This document shows positions 9,215 to 18,454 of a stretch of 64,000 bases of DNA, piece after piece; the first letter of the stretch is position 1; every line of letters begins with the position of its first letter. Source of the stretch: Kitasatospora sp. Root107. GTDB taxonomy: Bacteria; Actinomycetota; Actinomycetes; Streptomycetales; Streptomycetaceae. The stretch lies in NCBI RefSeq assembly GCF_001424875.1, contig NZ_LMCT01000006.1, positions 1,577 to 65,576 of the forward strand, read 5' to 3'. Under the pieces are notes generated by a model. The model saw nothing but the letters and a program-made list of their open reading frames with translations, had not been told where the DNA came from and made no database searches. Position numbers and translations under genes: made by a program.

Positions 9215-10066
9215 ATGACGCTTACGGACGACCGTGTGGTGGACCTCCGGCGGGTGCCCGTCGACCACGTGCTGGACCGGGTGGAGCAGCGCCTCGGTAC
9301 GGTGCTGGACCGGGCGGGCGTGGTGCGCAAGCGGCGCTCGGTCGGGGCCCGGAGCGACCGGGGCAGTTGGGTGCGGGTGGAGCGGCGGCCGTGGGAGCGG
9401 GCTCGCGCGCAGGGGTGGAACGGCATCGAGTCGGCAGCCGCCGTGATGGATGTCGCGATGCCGACCTGGTGGGGCTCGGTCGTGTGGCAGGACCCGGCCG
9501 ATGGTGCGATCTGGCGGGCGGACGAGACCACGCTGCTGCCGGACTGCCCGGTCGGCACAGCGGTGGTCGCCACCGCCCCGGAGTTGTCCAGTTCGTGGTG
9601 GCGGGCGCTGAACTCCTCGCTGGACGCGCTCGCCGGACAGACCACGGTGCGGGTGGCGACACCCGACACCGAGCTGATCACCGAGCAGCTGGTGGACGCG
9701 ACGATCCGGGCCGCCTTCCCGGAGGCGCCGAACGCGGTGGTGGAGCGGTGGGTGCCGGCGCACGCGGATCTGAACTGGGCGAACGTGACCGGGCCGGAGT
9801 TCTGCCTGTTCGACTGGGAGGACTGGGGGTTGGCTCCGCGCGGGCTGGACTCGGCCACCCTGTTGGCTGCCTCGCTGGCCGTCCCGGACCTTGCCGACAG
9901 GGTGCGGCACGAGCGCCGGGCGGATCTGGAGAGCCGGGACGGCAAGGTGATGCGGCTGTTCGTGCTGGCGAAGATCGCCGGGCCGCACGCGCATCCGGAC
10001 GATCCCCGGGTGGGTCCGGCCCGGCGCGAGGCCGATCAGTTGGTGCGTGAGCTTCACCCGGCCTGA
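9215..10066 (+). CDS. Aminoglycoside-phosphotransferase-fold protein
   Basis: A 283-residue APH/ChoK-like protein. The catalytic-loop motif HADLNWAN and the metal-binding DWEDW are intact. The N-terminal lobe is short and unusual for the family, so nucleotide binding is uncertain. Downstream residues (DSATLLAASLAVPDLADRVR) match the paralogue at 42781-43605 (HGDLQWAN, DWERW), which sits in the candidate peptide-modification locus. The start at 9215 is favoured by the leaderless promoter; upstream in-frame ATGs lack ribosome sites. Substrate unknown. In Streptomyces such proteins are often annotated as resistance kinases without proof. Confidence 0.75.
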   Translation: MTLTDDRVVDLRRVPVDHVLDRVEQRLGTVLDRAGVVRKRRSVGARSDRGSWVRVERRPWERARAQGWNGIESAAAVMDVAMPTWWGSVVWQDPADGAIWRADETTLLPDCPVGTAVVATAPELSSSWWRALNSSLDALAGQTTVRVATPDTELITEQLVDATIRAAFPEAPNAVVERWVPAHADLNWANVTGPEFCLFDWEDWGLAPRGLDSATLLAASLAVPDLADRVRHERRADLESRDGKVMRLFVLAKIAGPHAHPDDPRVGPARREADQLVRELHPA

Positions 10067-10200
10067 CCGTCACCGCCGTTGTGCTAGCCGCGCAGGAGCG
10101 TGCGGCAGCGGTCCACTACTGGGGCCACTGCGCAGCCTTCGCCCGACACCAGCGGTCCGCTCGCGCCAACTCGACCGGTGCTCGGTGTGCGGTTGTTTTC

Positions 10201-10230
10201 AGGACAGTGGGCGGTTCGAGTGGCTACGGT
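10201..10230 (+). promoter_or_regulatory. Putative promoter for the 10265 gene
   Basis: AGGACA (10201-10206) and TACGGT (10225-10230) are separated by 18 bases, 34 bases upstream of the ATG at 10265. The same TACGGT followed by GGCC occurs upstream of the GntR gene. Confidence 0.4.
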
Positions 10231-10264
10231 GGCCGGACGTTGAGTTGGAATCGAAAGGCACGGT

Positions 10265-10783
10265 ATGGGCCCCACAGATGCGCCGGACTACCTCAGCCCC
10301 CAGGCTCGGTGGGAGCAGGCCGCTGCGTGGGCGACCCAGCTCGTCGGCTGGTACCACGACAAGCGCCAGCCGGTCGTCACGGATGGCCGCCACGTCACAA
10401 CGTTGGTGGCGTGCGGCCTCTACCAGCAGGTACTGGCACACGACTTGCCGGCCGACCAGCTCGGCGGTGTCCGGCTGGACCTCGCCGCCCGCGACCTGCC
10501 GTCCATGCCGGCAGCCGTGCTCGCCTCCACCGGGGCCGTGGAGGGCAACGGCGCAGACGAGCGGCGTGAGCTGACCGCCTGGCTGAGCCCGCAGGCTGAT
10601 CCGGCGGACAAGGCCCGGGCCCGAGCCGCCGCCACGCTGGCCCGGGAGATCTTCGACGCGCACCGGGCGAAGTGCCCGGACCCGGCCACCCCGCTGCTCG
10701 GTGACCGGGCGGACAAGCTGATCGCCCGGCAGAACAAGCAGATGCTGCGGCAGATGACCGAGGTGTTCGGCACCGAGGACTGA
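10265..10783 (+). CDS. Hypothetical protein, 172 aa
   Basis: I do not recognise this protein. It is soluble and alanine-rich, with a tryptophan/tyrosine-rich N-terminal helix (RWEQAAAWATQLVGWYHDK) and a basic C-terminal helix (DRADKLIARQNKQMLRQMTE). The ATG has a GAAAGG site 7 bases upstream and a promoter just before it. It is convergent with the 554-aa gene, the two stop codons lying in one 15-bp palindrome. Confidence 0.6.
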   Translation: MGPTDAPDYLSPQARWEQAAAWATQLVGWYHDKRQPVVTDGRHVTTLVACGLYQQVLAHDLPADQLGGVRLDLAARDLPSMPAAVLASTGAVEGNGADERRELTAWLSPQADPADKARARAAATLAREIFDAHRAKCPDPATPLLGDRADKLIARQNKQMLRQMTEVFGTED

Positions 10784-10794
10784 CCGCCGGTCAG
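10780..10794. repeat. 15-bp palindrome containing both convergent stop codons
   Basis: Bases 10780-10786 are complementary to 10788-10794 around one central base. The TGA of the plus-strand gene (10781-10783) and the TGA of the minus-strand gene (10793-10791) both fall inside. It may act as a minimal bidirectional terminator. Confidence 0.5.
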
Positions 10795-12455
10795 ACGGGC
10801 GTGCCCGGCATCCACAGGACGATCTCGGGATGTCCGCTCGGCTGGGGCGGCCACACCACCGGCGCACCGTTCGCTGCGGCTTGGCTCACGTCGAGGAAGA
10901 CCGCGTCCGGGGAGGCCACGGCGGTGAGCCGTTCGGTGAAGTTGCCCAGCAGGTCGGCGTGCTGACGGTACTCCTCCTCCGTGGCATCCGGTAGCGCCTC
11001 CTTACCCGCCCGGCGGTCGGCATCGTCGTAGTACGCCATGGTGGCCTTGAGGGCGTGAACGAGGGTGCCAGGGGCCAGGAACAGGCTCATGTGGGTCAGG
11101 GCCCTGAAGTCCGGCAGCAGGTCACCGCTGTCGTCGACGATCGCAATCTTCCCCGTCGGGCTGGCGCCGTCGGCATCCAGGTGGGCGAGCAGCAAGTGCG
11201 CCTCTGCGCCCGGCTGGGGGAAGAGCATCCCGATGCCGGGGACCGGCAGCGTCCCGGGCAGATCGACGGGCATCGGGTCGTCGGCGGTGTGCGGCGCCGT
11301 GCGGTGGTCGGGCAGCACGACGTGGCGGCCGCCACTGCGCCACGCGCCGACCGCCGCGATCCGCACCGCGTCGTGGACTGCCTGGTCCTCTGTCGCCCCG
11401 AACTGCCGATTCAGGATGTGCGCGACGACGTGGCTCGGCACCCAGCACCAGGACGGCCACCGGCCGAACTCACGGACGCGCTCCTCCTCCAGGAAGGTGA
11501 ACACGCCCGGGTAGACCTGGCTGATGCTCCGCTCCAGGCGGTGAGTGCGCGTCGCGGCGTCCCGGTAGAGACCGGCCATGTAGGCCCGCTCGGCATCGAG
11601 AACTGGGTCGAGGGCCGGGTCGAACGGGCCGAACGGTACCGACCTGGGGGGCGAGCCCTGTTCGTCCAAACCACCGCTGATCCCGTCGAACTGCTCCTCG
11701 CACCAAGCCTGTTGGGCTGCGACCCGGCCCAGGATGCTGCGGTGGACAGCCTCCACCGAGGCCCCGTGGGTGACGTTGACCGCGCGGTTCTTCGCCTTCT
11801 GCTGGGCCAGCAGACGACCAATGGTGGGCGTCGCCCGCTCTTCCCGCACCTCCAAGTCGCCGCTGCTGAGCGCGTACCAGGCGGCGACGATCGTGCGCAG
11901 CGGCAGCGCGGAGTACTCCAGGTGGGCGGGTAGTTCGCCGTTCAGCAGCCGGGAGTCGATGACCGGCATGAACGGCAGGTGCAGGTCGAACTCCGGTGTG
12001 ATCGGGAGGTCTGCGCTGGGGCCGGCGGCCCACCAGGTGAGGTGAACGCCCGGGGCGAAACCTTCCAGGGCGGGGCCCCAGGTCGCCGCGATCACCACAC
12101 CATTGCTCAGGTCGTGCAGCGGGACCTGGCTGGTGAGGATGCCGGCCGCCGACGGGAGGACCGCCTCGGTGAACGGCAGGACCAGGGACCGCTGCTCGGC
12201 GACGGCGCGGGCCGCGGCCACCACCGTCTCGTCGAGGCCGAAGGCCGAACCGGCGGTGAGCCGCCGCTCCTCGGCCGCCAGAATCCGCTGCAGCCGCTGC
12301 GGTGCGGGCAGGGTGTCCCAGGCTGCCGGTGCGACCCACCGCTGCCCGCCGTCTTGCTCGATCGCGGACCACAGGGACAGGCCCCGGGGTGAGCGCAGGA
12401 ACGAGATGGTGGCGGATCGCAAGGCAGCGGCGATGTCAGCGTGAGCCTGGGGCAT
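10791..12455 (-). CDS. Large hypothetical protein, 554 aa
   Basis: No recognisable domain. It is soluble, rich in tryptophan and aromatic residues, without signal peptide. Notable segments are a two-strand opening (RSATISFLRSPRGLSLW), EFDLHLPFMPVIDSRLLNG in the middle and a C-terminal half with FPQPGAEAHLLLAHLDADG and KIAIVDDSGDLLPDF. Length and composition suggest two or more domains. The ATG at 12455 has only a weak ribosome site. It is convergent with the 172-aa gene and separated by 126 bases from the EEP nuclease gene upstream. No function can be offered. Confidence 0.65.
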   Translation of the reverse strand: MPQAHADIAAALRSATISFLRSPRGLSLWSAIEQDGGQRWVAPAAWDTLPAPQRLQRILAAEERRLTAGSAFGLDETVVAAARAVAEQRSLVLPFTEAVLPSAAGILTSQVPLHDLSNGVVIAATWGPALEGFAPGVHLTWWAAGPSADLPITPEFDLHLPFMPVIDSRLLNGELPAHLEYSALPLRTIVAAWYALSSGDLEVREERATPTIGRLLAQQKAKNRAVNVTHGASVEAVHRSILGRVAAQQAWCEEQFDGISGGLDEQGSPPRSVPFGPFDPALDPVLDAERAYMAGLYRDAATRTHRLERSISQVYPGVFTFLEEERVREFGRWPSWCWVPSHVVAHILNRQFGATEDQAVHDAVRIAAVGAWRSGGRHVVLPDHRTAPHTADDPMPVDLPGTLPVPGIGMLFPQPGAEAHLLLAHLDADGASPTGKIAIVDDSGDLLPDFRALTHMSLFLAPGTLVHALKATMAYYDDADRRAGKEALPDATEEEYRQHADLLGNFTERLTAVASPDAVFLDVSQAAANGAPVVWPPQPSGHPEIVLWMPGTPV

Positions 12456-12581
12456 GACGGGACCCTAACCCACCCATGAGGCCACCGGACGAGGTTAGGA
12501 GTTGATCACACCGATCGGGGATGTCCACCTGCTGCCGAGTGGCGGCCACAGCGCCTTCCCCGGGCTACCCGGGATGCCGTG

Positions 12582-13439
12582 TCACCGGTACTCCCAGACG
12601 TTCGTGGTGTCGGCGAGAGCGGGGTCGATCTGGACCAGCAGACCCTTGTGGTCGCTCGGCATGTCGAGGGTGCGGTAGGAGACGATGGCCGGGGCGAGGG
12701 GGCCGCTCACCCAGCACTGGTCGATCCGGTCGTCTGTTCCGGTGCGGGCCAGCAGCGCGGGGTCGCCGGTCTTCTCGTACAGGTGCCAGGCGGCATCGAC
12801 GAAGCCGGTCTGCATCATCTTCAGGCCGATGCGCCGGTCCGGAACAGGTGCGCTGCCGACCTGGGAGGCGTCCGCCGGGAGCATGGTGCGGGCAGCCAAG
12901 TTGTACGGCCTCATGGCGGAGAAGTCAGCCGAAGGCCCTTGCGCGGGCGGGTAGTTGAGGTCACCGGCGACGATCCCGTACGGGCCGTAGCGCATCGCGC
13001 GGGTGGCGATGTACTTGGCTTCGGCGAGGGCGATCTCGGCGCTGTGCGGGTCGAGGTGGGCGGAGATGACCGCCAGGGGCGTGGGCAGGCCAACGTCGAA
13101 GGTGGCGACGCCGAACCCGTGGGTGACCTTGTGGGCGAAGTCGGGGTTCCAGTTCAGCCAGCGCCCGACGGTCTCCTTGCGGTAGAGCAGGGCGGGGCCG
13201 TAGCCCGAGGAGCTGGGCGGCAGCGGCGGGGCGTCCATGTCGAGGTCGTGCATCGCCTGGGCGAGATGCTTGTGTCCCCAGCGTCCCCAGTCGACTGCCT
13301 CCTGGAACAGCACGAGGTCGGGCTGCTCCGGCAGTGCCCGGATCGCCTCGGCGACAGCGGGCCAGCGGTAGTCGGGGTTGCCGTTGCCGTCGTAGAGGGC
13401 GCCGTGGCCCAAATTCTGGACCAGCAGGGTGAGTCGCAT
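12582..13439 (-). CDS. Endonuclease/exonuclease/phosphatase (EEP) family protein
   Basis: A 285-residue protein with the EEP order of motifs: LVQNLGHG near the N-terminus, LVLFQEAVDWG (metal-binding Glu), VISAHLDPHS, GDLNYPP (catalytic Asp/Asn), DDRIDQCWVSG and a C-terminal SDHKGLLV (catalytic Asp-His). All residues needed for a Mg-dependent phosphodiesterase are present. There is no signal peptide, so it acts in the cytoplasm; the substrate could be nucleic acid or a small phosphodiester. It lies downstream of the ABC exporter gene on the same strand with an 86-base gap and may be part of the long minus-strand unit. Confidence 0.8.
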   Translation of the reverse strand: MRLTLLVQNLGHGALYDGNGNPDYRWPAVAEAIRALPEQPDLVLFQEAVDWGRWGHKHLAQAMHDLDMDAPPLPPSSSGYGPALLYRKETVGRWLNWNPDFAHKVTHGFGVATFDVGLPTPLAVISAHLDPHSAEIALAEAKYIATRAMRYGPYGIVAGDLNYPPAQGPSADFSAMRPYNLAARTMLPADASQVGSAPVPDRRIGLKMMQTGFVDAAWHLYEKTGDPALLARTGTDDRIDQCWVSGPLAPAIVSYRTLDMPSDHKGLLVQIDPALADTTNVWEYR

Positions 13440-13525
13440 GTCTGCTCTCGATTCTTCTCAATGGGCGGATGCTCTCCGCCGCCTTTGGTTGGGTGCCGTT
13501 CGGGGTGTGCCGGGTGGCTGCTGGT

Positions 13526-15538
13526 TCAGGGGGTTGCGGCTTCGTGCTCGCCCTGGGGGCGTCGTTGTCCCGGGAGGGGGGTGGTCTCGTATTGGGAGGC
13601 CTGGAGCAGGTAGTCGTGGCGGTAGCGGGTGGTGGGCTGTTGGGCCATCAGCTCGGCGTGGGTTCCCTGTTCGATGAGCCGGCCGTGGTCGAGGACGTAG
13701 ATGCGGTCGGCCTTGGCGGTGGCGGCCAGGCGGTGGGTGATCAGGACGACGGTGGCGCCGAGTTCGGTGAGCTGCCGGATGCGCTCAAATGCGGCCACTT
13801 CGGTCTGGGCGTCCATCGCGGAGGTCGGCTCGTCGACGATGACCAGGTGTGGCAGCCTCCCGTCGGGGCCGGTGGTGGTGGAGCGCAGGTGGGTGCGGGT
13901 GAGGGCGGTCTTCTGCCACTGCCCGCCGGAGAGCTGGACGCCGCCCTCGAAGCCCTTCGCGACGAGGGTGTCCCAGCCGTTCTTCAACTCGCCGATCACC
14001 GGGTGCAGGTCGGCGTAGTCGGCGGAGGCGTCCAACTGGCCTTCGGTAAGGGGCTGTTCGGGGCGGCCGAGTCGGACGTTGGTGCCCAGGGTGAAGGGCC
14101 AGCGTTGGAAGTCCTGGGCCAGCAGTGTGACGGAGGCGAACAGCTGGTCGCGGTCGCCCTCGGCGATACTGACCTCGTCCCAAAGGATCTTCCCGCCGTC
14201 CGGCTGGTAGACGCCGGACAGAAGCTTGACGAGCGTGGACTTGCCGGAGCCGTTCGCGCCGACCAGTGCGGTGACCTCACCCTGGCGGATCGTCAGGGTG
14301 ACATTCTCCAGCGCCGGGGTGTCGCGGCCGTCGTAGGTGTAGGTGACGTTCTCGACGGTGATCACCTCGGGGCGTTCGGGCAGCGGAACACCGCCGGTGG
14401 GGATGGCCCGCTTCTCGCCCTCCCTCTGCAACTCGGCGAGGTCACGGACGAACAGGCCCTCCTCGTAGAGGTCGTTGATCTGGGTGACGATGTTGCCGAT
14501 GCTGGCGGTGCCGGTGCGGATAGCGACGATGGCGGTGGCGGCGACCGCCAGGTCCATCCCACCGGTTGAGAGCAGTAGGCCGAGCAGGCCGTACGCGGCG
14601 GTGAACCCGAGGCCGGCCAGTGTGGAGCCCAGCAGGTCGGTGCGGGCCTTCGCGCCGGCGAGACGGGCCTGCTCCCGTTCGGCGGAGCGGGCCATCTCCA
14701 CGAAGTGGTGCAGCAGGAACGGCCCGGAGTTGTGGACCCGCAGCTCGGCGGCCGAGTGCGGGCGCATCAGCACGTCCGCGAGCACGCCGGATGCCCGGGA
14801 GTGCTGCAACCACGCCTTGGTGGAGGCGTAGCGGGCGCGGGCCACCCGCACCGCCGACCAGCCCCTCGGGGCGGTGATCAGTACCAGCATCGGCAGCAGC
14901 GCGGGATGAAGGACCGTCAGGATGCTTCCGGCGGAAGCCAGGCCGAGCAGCGCGGTCAGCAGGAAGGTGGCCTGGCCGACCAGACGCTGGATGGACATCG
15001 CGCCGAACCGGGCGGAGTCGACGATCTTCAGGAACTCGGGGTCCTCGACCGCTGCCAGCTCGGCGCGGCTGACCACCTGCAGGTAGGAGGCGGTGGCGAT
15101 CCCGAAGACCTTCGGCTCCAGGCGTCCGGCGGCCCAGGACGACACCGTCCCCAACGCGGTGGCCATGCCGGTGGCGCAGGCGACGGTGGCGATGGCGGGC
15201 GCGGCGGTGCGCAGCCGATCGGTGACGTCGCCGTCGGCCAGCAGGCCGGTCAGCACCCAGTTGGTGGCCAGCAGCGCGAGCGCGCCGGCCACCGCGCGCA
15301 GCACCTCCGCCACCACCAGGGCCACCAGTGCCCGGCGGTCAGCCTGGACTGTCATCCGCACGGCCAGGCGCAGGAAGCCGGGCAGGTCGCGGGCGACGGC
15401 GAGGAAGGTGACGTCGGCGCCGGCCATCTCGTGCCGGGCCCAGCCCCAGTCATAGCGCATCCGGCCGCCGAACAGCAGCAGCTCACTCGCCGACGGCTCA
15501 TCAGGCACGGGAACGTTCCCGGTCCGTCGCAGCTTCAC
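13526..15538 (-). CDS. ABC exporter, fused membrane and ATPase domains
   Basis: A 670-residue half-transporter. About residues 70-340 contain the membrane domain, with hydrophobic segments such as ALVALVVAEVLRAVAGALAL, FLLTALLGLASAGSILTVL and YGLLGLLLST. The ATPase domain follows with Walker A GANGSGKST (about 425), signature LSGGQWQK, Walker B HLVIVDEPTSAMD and H-loop VVLITHRLA. The GTG start has a GGGAGG site. The membrane domain resembles exporters of peptides or small molecules in actinomycete clusters. It is the last-but-one member of a long co-directional run that also holds PIG-L, GNAT, Nudix and kinase-like proteins, so it could export a product made by them. Export substrate unknown. 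Confidence 0.85.
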   Translation of the reverse strand: MKLRRTGNVPVPDEPSASELLLFGGRMRYDWGWARHEMAGADVTFLAVARDLPGFLRLAVRMTVQADRRALVALVVAEVLRAVAGALALLATNWVLTGLLADGDVTDRLRTAAPAIATVACATGMATALGTVSSWAAGRLEPKVFGIATASYLQVVSRAELAAVEDPEFLKIVDSARFGAMSIQRLVGQATFLLTALLGLASAGSILTVLHPALLPMLVLITAPRGWSAVRVARARYASTKAWLQHSRASGVLADVLMRPHSAAELRVHNSGPFLLHHFVEMARSAEREQARLAGAKARTDLLGSTLAGLGFTAAYGLLGLLLSTGGMDLAVAATAIVAIRTGTASIGNIVTQINDLYEEGLFVRDLAELQREGEKRAIPTGGVPLPERPEVITVENVTYTYDGRDTPALENVTLTIRQGEVTALVGANGSGKSTLVKLLSGVYQPDGGKILWDEVSIAEGDRDQLFASVTLLAQDFQRWPFTLGTNVRLGRPEQPLTEGQLDASADYADLHPVIGELKNGWDTLVAKGFEGGVQLSGGQWQKTALTRTHLRSTTTGPDGRLPHLVIVDEPTSAMDAQTEVAAFERIRQLTELGATVVLITHRLAATAKADRIYVLDHGRLIEQGTHAELMAQQPTTRYRHDYLLQASQYETTPLPGQRRPQGEHEAATP

Positions 15539-15673
15539 GCCCCACCTCCCACCGGGCGGTCGGTGACTGGCCCAGGGGTGCGGCTCATCTGGTCTCGGGT
15601 CAAGGGGGTACTCAAGTCTGGGCTCTCCTCATTGATGGCGATAGTCGGCGCCGAGCGGTGCGCGCGGGCTGGT

Positions 15674-16561
15674 TCAGGTGAAGCGGCGAAGCTGGGCGAG
15701 CATCGTGTGGCCGTAGCGGTGGATCTCGGCGTCACGGTGACGGGCTGCCCAGGCGAGGGCGGAGGGGCAGTCGAGTGCCGCGTACGCCCGGGCGGCGACC
15801 TGCTCCTCCTCGCTCATCTGGCGGCCGTAGCCATCGAAGAACGCCTGCCGCAGCTCGGGGCGTTCGGGGGTGAGCTGGAAGAGCAGGCGCATCAGGTCGT
15901 GCCGGGCCCCCTCGCTGACGCCGGTGCGCTCGAAGTCGATCAGCCCCAAGCGGAGTACGCCGCCGTCGAGTTGGACGATCCAGTTGCGGGGCCCAAAGCC
16001 GCCATGGCACACCGCGGGCGGCAGACGGGGCGGCTCGAACTCCATCGCGTCCGCCAGCAGCTCCACGTCCTCCGCGGGCAGCCGCAGTTCCCGGGCGGTG
16101 GCCAGGGCCTCGGCGCGCTGCTCGGCCCACGGCTGCCGCTCCGGCACCGGGTCGGGCGGCAGCGGCTGGGAGTGCAGCTGTGCGGCCAGGTGACCGGCCT
16201 GCCGGTACGCCTCGGCTTCCAGTTCCGGCTCGAGCCGGAAGTGGCGCAGCGGCGTTCCGGGCAGGGCGGTGGTGACGATCAGCCGGGCGCTCTCGTCGTG
16301 GCCGAGCAGCTGTGGCGCCCGCCCGGGGCCGAGCGTGGTCAGCAGGTTGGTGTAGGCGGTCACCTCGCGGGCGAACGGCAGCTGCTCGCGGTAGGTCTTG
16401 CCGAACACCCGTCGGCCGTACCGGTCTTGGAGTTCCCAGACGACCGGCTCGCCGGTGCGGCCGGAGTAGTGGGTGCCGAGCACCGTGCAGGGTCCGATGG
16501 CGGCGTGGTGCAGGAGCCGCTCCAGCGCGGCGGGCACGCCGCCAGGACGAGGGTCGCTCAT
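15674..16561 (-). CDS. Phosphotransferase (APH-type kinase fold)
   Basis: A 295-residue protein with an N-lobe lysine region (RRVFGKTYREQLPFAREV), a catalytic loop CHGGFGPRNW and the metal-binding LIDFERTG. The canonical HxD of the loop reads HGG, so the usual catalytic aspartate is replaced; activity is doubtful or altered. The ATG at 16561 overlaps the stop of the PIG-L gene (ATGA), so the two are co-translated. Together with PIG-L, GNAT and Nudix genes this suggests a small-molecule or nucleotide-sugar tailoring role rather than drug resistance, but this is inference. Confidence 0.8.
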   Translation of the reverse strand: MSDPRPGGVPAALERLLHHAAIGPCTVLGTHYSGRTGEPVVWELQDRYGRRVFGKTYREQLPFAREVTAYTNLLTTLGPGRAPQLLGHDESARLIVTTALPGTPLRHFRLEPELEAEAYRQAGHLAAQLHSQPLPPDPVPERQPWAEQRAEALATARELRLPAEDVELLADAMEFEPPRLPPAVCHGGFGPRNWIVQLDGGVLRLGLIDFERTGVSEGARHDLMRLLFQLTPERPELRQAFFDGYGRQMSEEEQVAARAYAALDCPSALAWAARHRDAEIHRYGHTMLAQLRRFT

Positions 16562-17319
16562 CGCATGGCCTCCGTGTCCGCCGCCGCTGGGCGCAGGTCG
16601 TGGCGTACGTACCATTCGGTGCCGACCAGCCGCTCGCGGTCGGTGGCGGACAACGCGGCGAGACGGCCCGGCAGGGCGCCACGCCGGACCTCACTGCTGT
16701 GGGCGAAGATCGCGGCGAGCTTCTGTGCCAGCCACGGCCTGACGTCCAGGGCCGTGTCGACCACGTGGTCCGGGACGCTGAACATCGTCCGCCCTGGTTT
16801 CATCAGCTCCTGCCCCAACTCCCGGGCGGCGGAGGCCGGGTGAGTTGCTGCCCAGAGGAAGCTCGGCTGCCACGGGGATCCGGCGTCGGGGTAGAGCAGT
16901 TCGAGGCCGGCGGCGTGGGCCGCGAGCATGGTGAGCCGGTGGGTGTGTCGGTGGTCGGGGTGGCCGGTCAGCCCGCCGTACGCGTCGTGCGTGACCACCA
17001 GTTGCGGGCGGAACTCGCGAAGATGCCCGACCAGGCGGCCCACCGCCTCGTCGAGCGGTGCGTCGAGCAGCCGCGCGCAGCCCGGGGCCGATTCCGGGAC
17101 GCGGGCATCGGCGTAGCCGAGCATCCTCGGCTGTCCGGCCCCGAGGACCTTCAGTGCCTCGGCCAACTCCGCGGCACGGCCGGTGCCGAGGCCCCAGGTG
17201 GCTGTGACCACGGCGGTGCGGGCACCGACCGCCGCGTGCCGGGCGAGGAGCCCGCCTGCGGACAGGGACTCGTCGTCCGGGTGGGCGAACACCCCCAGCA
17301 CACTCTCGGCCTCACGCAC
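16558..17319 (-). CDS. PIG-L family Zn-dependent N-deacetylase
   Basis: A 253-residue protein with the diagnostic AHPDDE at residues 12-17 and a second zinc-binding HPDH motif near residue 120, preceded by VVTHDAYGGLTG. The family removes acetyl from GlcNAc-containing glycans or thiols such as the mycothiol precursor (MshB). It is shorter than MshB and lacks other MshB marks that I would expect, so a deacetylase of some other acetylated sugar or natural product is more likely. It overlaps the GNAT gene upstream by 8 bases and the kinase-like gene downstream by 4 bases, giving a tight three-gene unit. Confidence 0.85.
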   Translation of the reverse strand: MREAESVLGVFAHPDDESLSAGGLLARHAAVGARTAVVTATWGLGTGRAAELAEALKVLGAGQPRMLGYADARVPESAPGCARLLDAPLDEAVGRLVGHLREFRPQLVVTHDAYGGLTGHPDHRHTHRLTMLAAHAAGLELLYPDAGSPWQPSFLWAATHPASAARELGQELMKPGRTMFSVPDHVVDTALDVRPWLAQKLAAIFAHSSEVRRGALPGRLAALSATDRERLVGTEWYVRHDLRPAAADTEAMR

Positions 17320-17803
17320 TGGGCACCGCCGGTGCTGTCAGCGGCTGGCGCAGCGTCAAGTAGTGCGGGGCTGGGGTGAAACCGAGCTTGTCGTACAGCG
17401 GTCGTCCCTCGTCGGTGGCGGACAGCTCCACCGAGGAACAGCCGGCCTCCTGGAGGGCGGTGATCAGGGAGCGGGTGACGGCTTCACCCATGCCCTTGCG
17501 GCGATGCTTCGGGTCGGTCACCACGGTGTGGACCCTGCCCCACAGGCCACCGGGGTAGAAGGGGCCCTCGTAGCCGCGGTAGATGATGCCGATCGCGCAG
17601 GCCGCCAAGCGGCTGTCTTCGGCGTCGGCGACGAACGCCAACAGGGTGGGGTCGGCGCCCAGTCGCTCGCGCATGTCGGCCTGGAACGTGGTGCGCCACT
17701 GCTCGGTGGCGGGCTCGCCGGTGAGGACTTCGACGCGCAAGCGCAGCAGTTCCTCGGCGTCCTCGGGCAGGGCCGGGCGGGGCCGGGCAGGGGTATTGGT
17801 CAC
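17312..17803 (-). CDS. GNAT family N-acetyltransferase
   Basis: A 163-residue single-domain GNAT. The acetyl-CoA loop is seen as HRRKGMGEAV, preceded by the beta strand GRVHTVVTDP and followed by CSSVELSATDEGRPLYDKLG, the standard C-terminal half of the fold. It is cytoplasmic. Its end overlaps the PIG-L deacetylase start by 8 bases; an acetyltransferase coupled to a deacetylase suggests that they act on related amino groups. The acceptor is unknown. Confidence 0.85.
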   Translation of the reverse strand: MTNTPARPRPALPEDAEELLRLRVEVLTGEPATEQWRTTFQADMRERLGADPTLLAFVADAEDSRLAACAIGIIYRGYEGPFYPGGLWGRVHTVVTDPKHRRKGMGEAVTRSLITALQEAGCSSVELSATDEGRPLYDKLGFTPAPHYLTLRQPLTAPAVPSA

Positions 17804-17906
17804 TGGTAGTCCTTCCAGACGGCTGCCGGATGGCGGGAGGCGGCGGTCGGGCTGCGGGGGCGAGGCGGTCAGGCCGCGGTCGTGCGGGCTGCAACCCGCC
17901 TGGGGG

Positions 17907-18398
17907 TCACGATTGGAGGTACGCGGTGCCGCCGTCGCGCAGGGCGGCGTGGGCGGCGCGCAGATTGCGGGCGTTGTACGGCTCCATCACGTCGGCCGTG
18001 CACGCCTCGTCGAGGTCCCACCAGCGCCAGCCCAGCAACTCCCGCTCGGGCGTACGGATTCGCTCCTCCGCGCCGGGGGCGAGGGTGGCGTGGAAGGTGA
18101 ACACGTTGCAGGGGTAGGCCGACGGGTTCGCGGCGGCACCGGGGAACAGCTCCGCTTTGGTGGTCATCCAGTTGTAGACGAGCAGACGGCCGACGGTGAC
18201 CGGGACGCCGAGTTCTTCCGAGAGCTCGCGGGCGCAGGTCGCAGCCGGGGGCTCGTCCCACTCGGCCTTGCCGCCGGGCACGACCCAGGTGCGGGAGCGG
18301 CCGTGGTGGACGAGCAGCACGTCGGTGTCGCCGCGGGTGATCAGTCCGCCGGCGGCGGTCGAGAACACCGCACGCCCGGGTCGCTCGGTGTCGGACAT
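17907..18398 (-). CDS. Nudix hydrolase
   Basis: A 163-residue Nudix protein. The Nudix box is degenerate but readable: PGGKAEWDEPPAATCAREL then SEELGV, with the REL.EELG glutamates intact. The N-terminus (AAGGLITRGDTDVLLVHH) is the usual first strand. The ATG at 18398 has a GGAGTG site close by. It is one of at least four Nudix reading frames within 6 kb. Substrate unknown; many such proteins clear damaged or signalling nucleotides. Confidence 0.85.
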   Translation of the reverse strand: MSDTERPGRAVFSTAAGGLITRGDTDVLLVHHGRSRTWVVPGGKAEWDEPPAATCARELSEELGVPVTVGRLLVYNWMTTKAELFPGAAANPSAYPCNVFTFHATLAPGAEERIRTPERELLGWRWWDLDEACTADVMEPYNARNLRAAHAALRDGGTAYLQS

Positions 18399-18454
18399 GT
18401 CACTCCATTGGTCGGGGCCGCCCCGGGTGCTGCGGGCGGCATGCACGGCGGCGG

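Noticed and set aside
14705..16843. Plus-strand open frame of about 700 codons
   Set aside because: Antisense to the ABC exporter, kinase-like and PIG-L genes; Gln/Gly/Val-rich shadow without motifs.
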